A stretch of 60,879 nucleotides of DNA from Candidatus Desulfaltia sp. Lineage in GTDB: Bacteria; Desulfobacterota; Desulfobacteria; Desulfobacterales; ETH-SRB1. The notes beneath the pieces are model-generated. The model had not been told where the DNA came from. It was given only the letters and a program-made list of their open reading frames with translations, and searched no databases. The translations under genes were made by a program, and so were the position numbers. The stretch covers positions 1 through 60,879 of the forward strand of contig JAUSPN010000032.1 of assembly GCA_030656555.1 (NCBI GenBank), given 5' to 3'. Positions 16,570 through 27,200 of the stretch are shown in pieces. Within the stretch, counting starts at the first letter, position 1. Each line of letters opens with the position of its first letter.

Positions 16570-17073
16570 CTATCCCTCTAATTCATGCTTTTTTTTAAAT
16601 GAGGTTGTACTATAATTAAGTAAAAACTTTGTTGTGTTATTTCCTATGAGCTCCTCACGCTTATACCCGAGAAGTATTGTTTGTGCTTTATTGCAATCCA
16701 CAATATTGCCCTTGGCATCCAGCACTTCCACTCCGTCAGGTGCGGCCTCAAACAACATTTTATAGTTTTCTTCCTTTTGAAGGTTATCGTTGATTTCCCT
16801 TACCAAGTTGAATAATTTATAGTTCTCCAATGCGTTAGAACTGTTAAGCAGAATAATGGAAAGTATTGATAGCGTCATATCGGGAATATTTCTGTCCCCT
16901 TCTTCCAGTAACCCTACGAACATTCCCCTTATTCTAGAACTTGTAATCATAACATGGAAAATGAATCGGCGTTTGTGTTGTTCCGTTGAAACAACAACAG
17001 GCCTTTTCTCTCTCAAAGCCCAGGCAAATATTCCTTTATTTGTCTGCAGAGAGGTCCGGCAGAAAAATTGTGT
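16570..17073 (-). pseudogene. Truncated sensor protein fragment with PAS domain
   Basis: The minus frame is open from 17073 but its only start codon is TTG at 17016, with no RBS. Residues FAWALREKRPVVVS through the NSSNALENYKLFN helix resemble the GAF-like sensory part of a signal protein, then a PAS domain begins (YKMLFEAAPDGVEVLDAKGN, CNKAQTILLGYKREELIG). It stops within the PAS domain, with no output domain. Both ends appear lost, so I call it a remnant; expression as a 148-residue protein is possible. Confidence 0.65.
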
Positions 17074-17101
17074 TTAAGTGTTATCTTTATGAATCGAATA
17101 A

Positions 17102-17130
17102 TTGACAAATTATATAAAAATACCTATTCA
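17102..17130 (+). promoter_or_regulatory. Candidate promoter upstream of kdsD
   Basis: TTGACA (17102-17107), 17 bp, TATTCA (17125-17130), about 190 bp before kdsD. The -35 is perfect, the -10 moderate. Confidence 0.4.
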
Positions 17131-17156
17131 TTACAATCTAACTAATATATATTAAT

Positions 17157-17260
17157 AAATTCGTAAAAGCACTGATTCTGGGAATCAGTGCAAAAATACC
17201 GTGCGTAACTATAAGTAATTACTGGATTCCAGCCTTTTATGGAATGACAAGAGCAGGTAT
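17157..17260. repeat. Hairpins in the gap before kdsD
   Basis: A perfect 10-bp stem with a 3-base loop, GCACTGATTC TGG GAATCAGTGC, lies at 17172-17194 beside a copy of the TCGTAAAA motif. It is followed by TGGATTCCAGCC...TGGAATGAC (17224-17250), a common type of dispersed bacterial palindrome. No T-run follows the first stem on the plus strand, so it is not a clear terminator. Confidence 0.55.
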
Positions 17261-17317
17261 ATTTAATTTTTTACCAGATCGTCAATCATATAAATAAAAC
17301 AAGGCAACAGGTAGCAG

Positions 17318-18292
17318 ATGATTATACAGGAAGCCATTAATGTCCTTAAAATAGAGGCGGAAGGGATACTTAAATTAACAGAGCGTATTGATGATAATTT
17401 CTCTAAAATGGTGGAGATTATATGCGATTCCACCGGACGCCTTGTAGTTTCAGGTATCGGAAAGTCCGGAATAGTGGGGCGGAAAATAGTAGCGACTTTA
17501 AACAGCACAGGAACAAGATCCGTGTTTTTGCACCCTGTCGAAGCCATGCATGGAGACCTGGGCATTGTGGGTCGTGAGGATGTGTTTCTCGCCCTTTCCA
17601 ACAGCGGTAAAACCGACGAGCTTAACATGCTGATACCAAGTATTCGCAGGATAGGGTGTAAAATTATAGCCTTTACAGGCGATAAAAATTCCCCGCTGGC
17701 AAAACAAAGCGATATTGTAATCAATGTTGGCGTGGAAAGGGAGGCATGCCCTTTAGGCCTTGCCCCCACTGCAAGCACAACCGCCCTGCTCGCCATGGGA
17801 GACGCCCTTGCCGTGGTATTAATTAATAAAAAGCATTTCAAATCAAGCGATTTTAAAAAGGTTCATCCCGGCGGCATGTTAGGCCGGCGACTGGCCGGCA
17901 AAGTTAAAGATATTATGTTAACAGGCGAAACCATACCTTATGTTTTTGCTGAATCATCCATGGAGGATGCTATTAACAAAATTGAGCGTCTTGAACTGGG
18001 AGTTACTTTTATTTTAAAATCAGATTTCACACTTGCCGGCATAATAACCGATGGCGATATAAGGCGTTGTGTTGTTAAGAAAAAGCCTATTTATGAATTG
18101 AAGGTCGAAGATGTCATGACAAAAAACCCGCTAACTATAACTTTGGATTCTCCGGCCTATGATGCTTTGAATATGATGGAGTTGCACCAGATTACAGTTC
18201 TTCCGATAACAGATTCTTTTGGCAAGGTTCAAGGGATTTTACATCTTCACGATATATTGGGGAAAGGCGAATTTAAATTTAATGGAAGTTAA
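17318..18292 (+). CDS. kdsD: D-arabinose-5-phosphate isomerase (KpsF/GutQ family)
   Basis: Interconverts ribulose-5-P and arabinose-5-P, the first step to KDO for lipopolysaccharide. The 324 residues hold an N-terminal SIS sugar-isomerase domain (GIGKSGIVGRKI about 48-59; HPVEAMHGDLGIV; LSNSGKTDEL) and two CBS domains from about residue 205 (IMLTGETIPYV and VMTKNPLTITLD). The ATG has AGGT six bases upstream. WaaA, which transfers KDO to lipid A, is encoded 1.4 kb away. Confidence 0.95.
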   Translation: MIIQEAINVLKIEAEGILKLTERIDDNFSKMVEIICDSTGRLVVSGIGKSGIVGRKIVATLNSTGTRSVFLHPVEAMHGDLGIVGREDVFLALSNSGKTDELNMLIPSIRRIGCKIIAFTGDKNSPLAKQSDIVINVGVEREACPLGLAPTASTTALLAMGDALAVVLINKKHFKSSDFKKVHPGGMLGRRLAGKVKDIMLTGETIPYVFAESSMEDAINKIERLELGVTFILKSDFTLAGIITDGDIRRCVVKKKPIYELKVEDVMTKNPLTITLDSPAYDALNMMELHQITVLPITDSFGKVQGILHLHDILGKGEFKFNGS

Positions 18293-18309
18293 AAGTATTA
18301 AGAGGGGTT

Positions 18310-19644
18310 ATGAACTATAATAATATTGACACAAAAATACCGATTCTGGGAAAGTCGAAAATAGCCTCTCCGATCCTACAAACAGACAGAGGCTCATACA
18401 ACCAGAACTTTATTTCCGACAACGACAGGGTATTAATCGACGTAAATTTATCTAATGTCACAAAGATGATTAAGGACGGCAAAAAGCTTTCCGCCTTTGA
18501 ATTGGCCGGTCCCAGAAAAAAAATATACTTTGACCCAAGCAAACTGCGGTGTGCTCTTGTAACCTGCGGAGGACTTTGTCCTGGTGTTAACGGAATAATT
18601 CGATCAATTGTTCTGGAACTTTATTATACGTATGGAATCCAGAATATTTACGGTATTCAGCATGGACTGCAAGGCTTTATTCCAGAATATGGCCATGATA
18701 TCCTATCCCTTACACCTGACATGGTTGAAGATATTATCAGGAAAGGCGGATCCTTTTTAGGGTCTTCGAGAGGGCCGCAGGACATTAATAAGATTGTCGA
18801 TTGTATGGAAAGGATGAATATCGGGGCGCTTTTTATGATCGGCGGCGATGGCACACTGCTGGCTGCATCAAAAATAAATGATGTCTTAGAAAGAAGAGGC
18901 CTTAAAATCAGTATTATAGGGATACCAAAGACCATTGATAATGATATTTATATGGTATCAAGGTCTTTTGGCTTTGATACTGCGGTTGACATTGCTACCC
19001 AGGCAATCAGGGCTGCGCATAATGAAGCGCAGGGATATCCAAACGGCATCGGTCTTATAAAGCTGATGGGCAGGCATTCCGGCTTTATTGCGGCAACAGC
19101 CGCATTGGCACAGCAGGATGTAAACTTTGTTTTGATACCTGAGGTCGATATTGACCTTAAGGGGCATGGCGGTTTTCTTTCAACTCTTGAAAAACGCATT
19201 AAAAGCAGAAGACATGCGGTAATAGTTGCGGCGGAAGGGGCAGGCCAGAATCTGTTCAAAACGAGCAAAAACAAAAAAAATATGTACGATGAATCGGGAA
19301 ATATCAGGCTGCAAGATATCGGTCTATTCCTAAAGGATGCAATTGCAACTTATTTCAAAGAAAAAAATATTTCCATAACCCTTAAATATATCGATCCCAG
19401 CTACATAATCAGGAGTTTGCCGGCCAATTCCAACGATCATGTGTTTTGTAGTTTTTTAGGACGCGATGCTGTTCATGCAGCCATGACCGGCAGGACAAAT
19501 ATGCTTATTGGCCACTGGAACGACCATTTTGTGCATATTCCAATCAGCCTGTCGGCAGGTAAGCGAAAAAAGATTGATCCGCACGGAAAGCTTTGGCTCA
19601 ACGTCCTTGAAGCAACAGGGCAGGGCTCATTGAAAAACAATTAG
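18310..19644 (+). CDS. ATP-dependent 6-phosphofructokinase, plant-like/long type
   Basis: Phosphorylates fructose-6-P in glycolysis. The 444-residue length and N-terminal extension fit the long PFK group rather than the 320-residue E. coli type. The phosphoryl-donor site reads GGDGT (MIGGDGTLLA, about residue 177), where Gly favours ATP over the Asp of pyrophosphate enzymes, and the substrate motif reads PKTIDNDI with Lys, the combination seen in ATP-using long PFKs. Further marks are GFDTAVDIATQAI and LMGRHSGFIA. It follows kdsD by 17 bases with AGAGGGG before its ATG. Confidence 0.9.
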   Translation: MNYNNIDTKIPILGKSKIASPILQTDRGSYNQNFISDNDRVLIDVNLSNVTKMIKDGKKLSAFELAGPRKKIYFDPSKLRCALVTCGGLCPGVNGIIRSIVLELYYTYGIQNIYGIQHGLQGFIPEYGHDILSLTPDMVEDIIRKGGSFLGSSRGPQDINKIVDCMERMNIGALFMIGGDGTLLAASKINDVLERRGLKISIIGIPKTIDNDIYMVSRSFGFDTAVDIATQAIRAAHNEAQGYPNGIGLIKLMGRHSGFIAATAALAQQDVNFVLIPEVDIDLKGHGGFLSTLEKRIKSRRHAVIVAAEGAGQNLFKTSKNKKNMYDESGNIRLQDIGLFLKDAIATYFKEKNISITLKYIDPSYIIRSLPANSNDHVFCSFLGRDAVHAAMTGRTNMLIGHWNDHFVHIPISLSAGKRKKIDPHGKLWLNVLEATGQGSLKNN

Positions 19645-19685
19645 CGTCTGAACGAAAAGTATTTTTTCCAATACCGGCAATAGTT

Positions 19686-21005
19686 TTAGTTTATTTTAAG
19701 CAGCCGATATATTACATTTGCATGCTTGCCGGCGGCTCCTTTATGAGATATCACGGCTTGAGCTGCCAATTTGCCGATAGCAACCGCTTTGTATGGATTG
19801 GCAAGATAGTATATCGCTTTTTCAGTTAGTTCCTGGCCATCCTTTACCTGAATGCCGCCGCCTGTTTTTTCGAGAAGATCCTTTGCATCAAGAAAATCCT
19901 CCATTGAAGGGCCATAGAAAACAGGTTTGCCCCAGACCGCCGCTTCCAGTACGTTTTGTCCCCCAAGCGGCACCAGGCTGCCACCGCAAAATGCTATCGA
20001 GGCGATGCTGTATGTGTTCAGAAGCTCTCCGATCGTGTCCACAATAACTATGGGAGCTGTCCTTAAACAGTTTTGTTTGTCAAGATCGCTTCTTAGCTGA
20101 CACGCAAAACCCTGCTCTTTAACCAGCTTTTTTATGTGATGCACCCTTTCAACATGTCTTGGCGCAAGAATTAAAAGGGTTTCAGGGAAGGATTTAATTA
20201 TTTTGCCATAAACATCAAGAATGATTTTTTCCTCAGACTTTCGGGTGCTTCCTGCCACAAAAACAGGTTTATCTCCTTTAACATTATAGATATTTTCCAT
20301 TTTTGCTTTAATTTTTACATCAGCCTGGTTTAACAAAAGATCATATTTTGCGTTTCCGTTTATTTCTATCCTTTCTCCTGGCGCGCCGATCATTTCTATG
20401 CGATGAGCATCAGCCTTATTTATCATGCTAAACGCGTCAACAAGGTTTAATGTTGCCTTCATTAAAGGCCTGATTTTTAAGTACCACTTAATTGTTCTAA
20501 CGGAAATTCTGCCATTAACAAGGGCTGTTTTAATGCCCAGTCTGTGGGCCTCAACCAGCCAGTTCGGCCATATCTCAGTTTCAAGACATACCAGGACGTC
20601 CGGTTTCAGGATAGATAAAGCCTTACGGGCAGATAAAATAAAATCAACCGGCGCATAAATACAGGTCGCCATTGGTAGGCGCTCATGGGCGCTCAGTTTG
20701 TTTTTGGCAAAGGCCTGCCCATGTTCTGTTGTGGTCGAAAGTATAACAGCACAATCCGGCATTAAAGCTTTGAGTGATTCAATAATGGGTATTGCCGAGC
20801 TCACTTCTCCGACTGAAACCGCATGTATCCATATTCGCGGCGATCCGGAAATAGTCCGTACAAGCTGATCAGGGTATAATCCGATACGCCGGCTTATGCT
20901 TTGGCTATATCTGCCGGTTATGCGTGAATAAAACCAGAAAGGCGGGAAAAGTAATAGAAAAACGGATGTGCTAAGAAATTTGTATGCTGTATATGCAATA
21001 TTCAT
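19686..21005 (-). CDS. waaA: 3-deoxy-D-manno-octulosonic acid transferase
   Basis: Transfers KDO from CMP-KDO to lipid A precursors at the inner membrane. The 439 residues begin with a hydrophobic membrane anchor (about 8-25), followed by WIHAVSVGEVSSAIPII, in which the Glu is the conserved catalytic base, then ILSTTTEHGQA, and in the C-terminal lobe FVAGSTRKSEEKII and LVPLGGQNVLEAAVWGKPV with the sugar-nucleotide Glu. Convergent with pfk. Confidence 0.96.
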   Translation of the reverse strand: MNIAYTAYKFLSTSVFLLLFPPFWFYSRITGRYSQSISRRIGLYPDQLVRTISGSPRIWIHAVSVGEVSSAIPIIESLKALMPDCAVILSTTTEHGQAFAKNKLSAHERLPMATCIYAPVDFILSARKALSILKPDVLVCLETEIWPNWLVEAHRLGIKTALVNGRISVRTIKWYLKIRPLMKATLNLVDAFSMINKADAHRIEMIGAPGERIEINGNAKYDLLLNQADVKIKAKMENIYNVKGDKPVFVAGSTRKSEEKIILDVYGKIIKSFPETLLILAPRHVERVHHIKKLVKEQGFACQLRSDLDKQNCLRTAPIVIVDTIGELLNTYSIASIAFCGGSLVPLGGQNVLEAAVWGKPVFYGPSMEDFLDAKDLLEKTGGGIQVKDGQELTEKAIYYLANPYKAVAIGKLAAQAVISHKGAAGKHANVIYRLLKIN

Positions 21006-21020
21006 ATTTTTACGAGGTAA

Positions 21021-21235
21021 CCGTTCACGGGTTCAGAGGTTCAAGGTTCAAAGGTTCAGGATAAAGCTATTAGCCATTAGCTGAATGTGTTAACTGTTTG
21101 ATTTTTTAAGCTAAAGGCTAATTGCTAAAAGCTAACTGCTAACAATCTTCGATTTGAAAATATTGGTGCATAGCAGTTAGCCCGGCGCTCCAAGAAAAAT
21201 AACCCTGAACCTCTGAACCGTGAACCTGTGAACGG
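21021..21235. repeat. Nested inverted repeats in the waaA/lipoprotein gap
   Basis: The outer arms are CCGTTCACGGGTTCAGAGGT (21021) against CCTCTGAACCGTGAACCTGT...CGG (ending 21235); inner arms are AGCTATTAGCCATTAGCT-like against TAAGCTAAAGGCTAATTGC. Each arm is itself a run of near-repeats of GGTTCA or GCTAA. Cruciform-prone filler of this type recurs in other gaps. Confidence 0.7.
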
Positions 21236-21251
21236 CTACTTTACGAGTTCA

Positions 21252-23231
21252 TTAATATTCGAGTTCAACAAATTTTTCGCCCTTTATGCGAAGAAGATAT
21301 AGCCTTTTTTTAGCCTCTCCGTTATTATTAAACGATGTAATGCCTGTTACGCCCTGAAAATTGTTAAGATTTATTAATGCATTTTTGATGGAGCTTCTAT
21401 ATTGAATGTCAGGCCTGCTTATAATCTGGAACAATATCATTGCCGAGTCATAAGCTATAGCCTCTATAAATTCCGGTTTCTCTTTAAAGGCTTGTTCAAA
21501 AACAGCCACAAAATCAGCGACCTGTTTTAAAGAGCTTTCCGCAAAAAAAACATCCGGCATAATCGCATTCCGGACATAACGTCCCGCCATCTTAATCAAA
21601 CTGTCACGATGCCACAGGTTGGTGCCTAAAAGATACACATTCTCAACATCATAAAATGCCAGCTGTGGTATAATTAATCCTGCCCGTTCCGGTGCATCGG
21701 GGATGAAGATAGCATCAAAATCGACAATTGGTTCAGGTTTTTGCCCCTCTTTGTTTTTTTCCGCCTCTTTATTTATATTATCTTCTTTACCTGCTTCTTT
21801 GTCTTCGGCCACACTATTTTCATCGTTTTCAATCAATATATCCATTGGTTTTAGATCTTCAGGGACTTCATAATAAAGACCAACCAGTTTTTTGATGGAA
21901 TCGGCAAAATCTGTATGCTCGACATTATATGATTCAACACCGACAACCTTTCCCCCACAAGCTGTAACTTCATCCCAAAACAGATTCATAAATGTTGTTC
22001 CATAATTATCGTCAGGATAAAGGATCGCAAAATTGCCAACCCCCAGTTTTTCAATTACATAAGATACAAGAGTATGAACCTGCATCATGGGAGTGAAGAA
22101 ATTGCTAAAAACATAGTCTCCAATATTGGCAACATTATTCTTTTGGGTTATGGTAATGATTGGAATGCTTTTGTCCTGTGCTACCAGAGCGGCAGATTCC
22201 GCCGTAAAAATTGGGCCGATAATTGCCGCAACATGCTCCTCGAACAATTCCTTTGCAGCCGCGGCAGCCTTATCTGCATTAGACCCCGTATCTTTTATAA
22301 TCAGCTTTACAGCAGGTTGAATGCCCTGTGAGCAAAATTGATTCATAGCGAGTTCAATGCCTTTTAATGCCTTGCGGCCGAAACTTTCGTAGGGACCGCT
22401 TAGCGGCAGCAAACATCCTATTGTGTATTTACTGTATGCAGCCTTTTTTTTAATCTCCTCTACCAGTTTTTGAGCTTTTGATGCGTTTTCGTGTTCCGGG
22501 AACTTTTCTATAAATTGCGACAATATTTTTTTAGCATCATCATATTTTTCTTTTTCAGCTTTGTTTTGGCCCAACCGGTACATAAGATAACCGGCAGGCG
22601 GTTTGTCTCCCAGCTGATTTAAAAAAGATATGATATCGTCTGTACCAAGCGGCCCGGCAGCTTCATTTATTTTTGCAATTATAGGTTCTTTTGCAGGGGC
22701 CTTTGCTTTGTTAAGCGCTAAAATATAGAAACTAACGGCATCTTTCGGGGAGCCTGTCGCAAGATGAGCATCGCCAAGAAGGATATATGTTCTGACAATA
22801 TTAATCCCTGCAATATTACTTCCTATTATATCATTTGCCTGCTTGATTGCTTCATTGTATTTGCCTTCGTTGTACAGCACAACAAGAGCTTCGACCATGG
22901 CATCAGGCATAAAAGGGCTTTTTGGATAATTAGCGATTAAACTATTATAACAATTTAGCGCTTTTGCATTATTGCCAAGATCAGACCAGATAGTCCCTGT
23001 TTTCATCAGAGCTGCATCAGCCAGGCGCCCCTTTGGAAACCTGGAAAGATATTCAGTGTACTTGATTATGGCTTTTTCATATGATTTTGCCTGAAACAGA
23101 TCTTCAGCCTGTGCAAAGAGGATGTCTTCCGGATCAACGTATACAGCCCTGGCGGGTTGAAGCTGTTTTGGCGCGCATGCCGCAATAAATAAGGCCGTGA
23201 TAAGAATTATAATCGTATTTTTTAAGCTCAT
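21252..23231 (-). CDS. LpoA-like lipoprotein: TPR plus periplasmic-binding domain
   Basis: A lipoprotein with signal and lipobox (IIILITALFIAAC), then a TPR/YbgF-like helical part (DILFAQAEDLFQAKSYEKAI... SRFPKGRLADAAL, up to about residue 270), then a type 1 periplasmic-binding domain (IGCLLPLSGPYESFGRKALKG, residue 280 on). This order is that of penicillin-binding protein activators such as LpoA, so a role in peptidoglycan synthesis is possible; amino-acid binding is the alternative. A Glu/Lys/Asn-rich insert (about 480-520) interrupts the binding domain. The frame extends to TTG 23252, but ATG 23231 directly precedes the signal peptide and is preferred. Confidence 0.85.
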   Translation of the reverse strand: MSLKNTIIILITALFIAACAPKQLQPARAVYVDPEDILFAQAEDLFQAKSYEKAIIKYTEYLSRFPKGRLADAALMKTGTIWSDLGNNAKALNCYNSLIANYPKSPFMPDAMVEALVVLYNEGKYNEAIKQANDIIGSNIAGINIVRTYILLGDAHLATGSPKDAVSFYILALNKAKAPAKEPIIAKINEAAGPLGTDDIISFLNQLGDKPPAGYLMYRLGQNKAEKEKYDDAKKILSQFIEKFPEHENASKAQKLVEEIKKKAAYSKYTIGCLLPLSGPYESFGRKALKGIELAMNQFCSQGIQPAVKLIIKDTGSNADKAAAAAKELFEEHVAAIIGPIFTAESAALVAQDKSIPIITITQKNNVANIGDYVFSNFFTPMMQVHTLVSYVIEKLGVGNFAILYPDDNYGTTFMNLFWDEVTACGGKVVGVESYNVEHTDFADSIKKLVGLYYEVPEDLKPMDILIENDENSVAEDKEAGKEDNINKEAEKNKEGQKPEPIVDFDAIFIPDAPERAGLIIPQLAFYDVENVYLLGTNLWHRDSLIKMAGRYVRNAIMPDVFFAESSLKQVADFVAVFEQAFKEKPEFIEAIAYDSAMILFQIISRPDIQYRSSIKNALINLNNFQGVTGITSFNNNGEAKKRLYLLRIKGEKFVELEY

Positions 23232-23280
23232 ATTAAACCAACTTTTTTGCAAATTTTCTACATGTCAAATATTGATGGCG

Positions 23281-23415
23281 TCGTAAAAAAGTCAAAAAAC
23301 CACTTTTTGCGAAACGTGTTAAGTGTTAAGAATATGATTAAACAGGCAATTGCTTTAGCCTAACACCTAACACTTTACAGTTAACACCTGATGGATTCGT
23401 TTTTTTACGAATTTA
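23281..23415. repeat. Inverted repeat cluster before the DJ-1 gene
   Basis: CGTGTTAAGTGTTAAG faces CTAACACCTAACACTTTACA across about 45 bp, bracketed by copies of the TCGTAAAAAAGTC motif in opposite orientation (23281 and 23397-23415). The remainder of this gap is AT-rich without a visible gene. Confidence 0.6.
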
Positions 23416-23546
23416 TCAGTATAGAATAGAAGGATATTTTTGTAAAATCAACATGAAAGCTATTTAGATGTTGCAGAAATAGTACAATCTGGTATTTTAA
23501 AAAGATAAAAAAAACATTAAATAATAACAAATTCAAGGAGAAATAT

Positions 23547-24098
23547 ATGTCTAAAAAAGTCCTTGTGCCGATAGCAGACGGCATCGAAGAAATTGAAGCC
23601 ATGTGTATTATTGATGTTTTGAGAAGGGCGGGTGCTTATGTGACTGTTGCATCCGTGAACAAATTACAGGTTACCGCGGCTCATGGAGTAAAACTGGTTG
23701 CAGATAAACTTATTTCTGACTGTACGGAGATTGTATATGATTTAATTGCTTTACCGGGTGGTATGCCCGGAGCTGAGCACTTGCGTGACTCGAAAGAATT
23801 GGAGCTGATCTTAAAACGTCAGCAGCGCGAAGGAAGATTTTATGCGGCTATTTGCGCCTCTCCCGCAGTTGTTTTTCAACACCACGGATTAATAGGTCGG
23901 AGAAAAGCGACCTGTTACCCGAGCTTTGCAAAGCAACTTGATAATACCGATGCAGTTGAAGACAGGGTGGTTGTGGATGATGAATGTATTACAAGTCAGG
24001 GTCCTGGAACAGCTTTGGAGTTTGCAATAAAATTAGTGGAGTTGCTTTACGGCAAGCAAAAAGCAAAAGATGTAGCCTTTCCTATGCTGGCCGGATAA
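23547..24098 (+). CDS. DJ-1/PfpI family protein
   Basis: The 183 residues match the DJ-1 class: KVLVPIADGIEEIEA with the conserved Glu near residue 16, LIALPGGMPGAEHLRDS, and the nucleophile elbow AAICASPAVV with Cys near 104. Members are described as protein chaperone/glyoxalase-like or oxidative stress proteins, so the exact role is uncertain. AAGGAG lies a few bases before ATG. It stands alone before a kinase gene. Confidence 0.92.
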   Translation: MSKKVLVPIADGIEEIEAMCIIDVLRRAGAYVTVASVNKLQVTAAHGVKLVADKLISDCTEIVYDLIALPGGMPGAEHLRDSKELELILKRQQREGRFYAAICASPAVVFQHHGLIGRRKATCYPSFAKQLDNTDAVEDRVVVDDECITSQGPGTALEFAIKLVELLYGKQKAKDVAFPMLAG

Positions 24099-24099
24099 T

Positions 24100-24190
24100 T
24101 AGTTCATTTGAAACTTGAAATTGGAAAGTAGAAATTGGGAAGAACAGTACAAAAGCATGAAGGCCAAATTTCTATTTTCTAATTTCAACG
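24100..24190. repeat. Low-complexity inverted repeat before the kinase cluster
   Basis: AACTTGAAATTGGAAAGTAG faces CCAAATTTCTATTTTC...AATTTCAACG. The longest reading frame of the next gene starts at GTG 24195, at the edge of this repeat, which is one reason for moving its start inward. Confidence 0.55.
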
Positions 24191-24230
24191 TTCCGTGAAC
24201 GCTTACCATAAAACCGATGAGGTGAGACCT

Positions 24231-27200
24231 GTGAAAATTAAACATTTTTCAAAGCTCTCAGTATCTATAGTCTGCCTGACCGTAGCTTTATTTTTTACCT
24301 TGACGGCAGCATGCATTGCGCTGGCAAATGACGATCAGGTAAAAATCGGAGTTCTTGCCAAAAGAGGAATTGAGCTATGCTTGGAAAAGTGGTCGCCTAC
24401 CGCAAAATATCTTACAGACAAGATCCCCTGCAAAACCTTTGTGATTATACCGCTTGAGCACGAGCAAGTTCGTCTTTCTGTTAAAAAAGGAGAGATCGAT
24501 TTTATTCTGGCCAACTCATCCTTTTATGTAGAACTGGAATACCAGCATGGAGCAAACCGTATCGCTACATTGAAAAACTGGTGTTTCGATAACTTTTATA
24601 CCGAATACTGGGGGGTGATTTTCTGGAAGGCGGATCGGAGCGACATGCGCCGGATTAATGACCTCAAGGGCAAAAGTTTTGCGGCCACGGCAGAAGGCTC
24701 TTTTGGCGGCTGGAGGATGGGATGGCGTGAATTAAAAGAAAAGGGGATTAATCGGTATAGAGATTTCAAATATCTTAAATTTTGTGAAACACAGGATGCT
24801 GTTGTTTACGCTGTCAGAGACGGCGAGGCAGATGCCGGAACAGTGAGGTCAGATACATTTTTGAGAATGCATAATGAAGGGAAGATCGATATACAAAACT
24901 TTTATGTGGTTCATGAACAACACGGCGGTGAGGTTGTGAATTGTCCTCCATTTCCTCACTCAACCAGAGGATATCCTGAATGGCCCATGGCAAAACTCAA
25001 ACATACTCCCGATAAACTGGCAAAGGAAGTTGCAGTAGCCCTGCTTGAAATGCCTGCGGACTCCCCTGCGGCTATAGCGGCAGAATGCGGGGGATGGACC
25101 ATACCCATGAACTATCAATCAGTACATGAGTGTTTAAAGTATCTAAAAGTCGAGCCTTACAAGGATTTTGGTAAAATAACCCTGACAAAAGTTTTTAAAA
25201 ACTACTGGTATTGGTTTTTATCCGCAGCAATTATATTTGTTGTTATGTTGGGTTTTATCATTGCAATCCTGCGTCTAAACTGGGGGCTTTCAGCATCCCG
25301 TATCAGACTTGAGAAAGAGGTTTCCTTTCGTGAGCAGGCAGAGATAGACCTGATTAAAACAAAAAAAGCCGCGGAATCGGCTACTGAAGCAAAAAGTTCG
25401 TTTCTGGCCAACATGAGCCATGAAATCAGGACTCCTATGAACGGAATAATCGCCGCCGCCGACCTGGCACTGAGTGAAGATTTGCCTCCCAAAATTAGTC
25501 ACTATCTGGAAATCATACAATCTTCAGCCTATTCACTGCTGGAACTCATAAATGATATTCTTGATTTTTCAAAGGTTGAGGCAGGCAGGATTGATCTGGA
25601 ATCACGGCCTTTTATGCTCGATGTAGTAATGGATAGAGTAACGGACATGTTCATCAAAAAGGCCTCTGAGAAAAATATAGAATTTCTTGTTGACATGGAT
25701 CTGAAAACGCCGAATGCGCTTACAGGCGATTCGCTGCGTCTCCAGCAAATTATCAAGAACCTGGTAGACAACGCAATCAAGTTTACAAAAAAGGGTGGCA
25801 TTATCCTTGTGGGAGTAAAGGCTTTGGAGGAACCCTCAGACCAGGTAACGCTTGCATTTTTTGTAAAAGATACAGGTGTTGGGATAGCGCCTGAAGATCT
25901 CTGCAAACTTTTTAAACCTTTCAGTCAGGCTGATGTGTCCACTGCGCGAAAATATGCCGGCACGGGATTGGGGCTTAGCATCTGCAAGCAGCTTGTTGAG
26001 TTGATGGGTGGTAAAATCTGGGTTGAAAGTGACTTAGGCAAGGGAAGCACTTTCCATTTTACGGTCGTTTTCAAACGCCGGGATAAAGGGCACAGACGCA
26101 GGTTGATGCCGCCGCTTGATATCCAGAAGTTAAAGATATTGGTTGTGGACGACCGACCTGACAGCAGAGCCATCATGCAAAAGATGCTGGAATCTTTTGG
26201 TTTCAATCTGGAATTGGTCTCGTCGGGCGAAGAGGCCATTGACATGCTTTACGAAAACCATACCATGAAAGAACCGTTTGATCTGGTGATTATTGATTGG
26301 CGCATGCCTGAAATGGATGGGATTGAGGCTTCAAGAATAATCAGGCAGGATTTGAAGCTTACTATTCCGATAATCATGATGACCGCATTTGGAAGAGAAG
26401 CCGAAAAGCTGGAGGCTAAAAAGGCAGGAATCAACACTTTTCTGACCAAACCCATATTCCAATCAACCATTTTTAATGCTATAATGGATGCCTTTGGAAA
26501 GGAATCGAGGGAAACAAGACCCTGCAAAGAAATCACAACAAAGGCATCAATATACAAGAAACACCTGAAAGGTGTTAAGATTCTTGTGGCAGAGGATAAT
26601 CCTACAAACCAGGAAATTGCAAAGGCAATACTGGAGGGAGCAGGAATCATTATCGAAATTGTTAATAATGGGGAGGAGGCGGTCGAGGCAGCAAGAAAAG
26701 GCCGGTTTGATGCCGTGCTAATGGATGTCCAGATGCCGAAAATGGATGGGTATGAAGCCACAGCTAATATTCGAAAAATTCCGGAATTGAAATCGCTCCC
26801 GATAATTGCAATGACAGCCCATGCTATGAAAGGCGATGAAGAAAAATGTCTGGAAGCCGGAATGGATGCCTACATTAGCAAACCCATAAATCAGGACAGA
26901 TTATTTCATACAATATGGAAAACTATAAAATCACAAAAAGGGCTGCCGGATGACAAAGAATCTGAAACAGTTGTTCAGAAAGAAGCTATGGATACCTCTG
27001 TTGTCGCAACCGAGGTTCTTCCGGCTAAACTGCCTGGGATAAACATACAGGACGCCTTGAAAGCGCTGGATATTGGTGCCGATGTTTTTAAACGTATACT
27101 CATTGGATTTCTCAGAAACAATAAGGACGTTTCCAGCAACATAAAGGATCTATTTGATAAGAAAGATTGGGAATCACTTATGCATTTGGCTCACAGCCTC

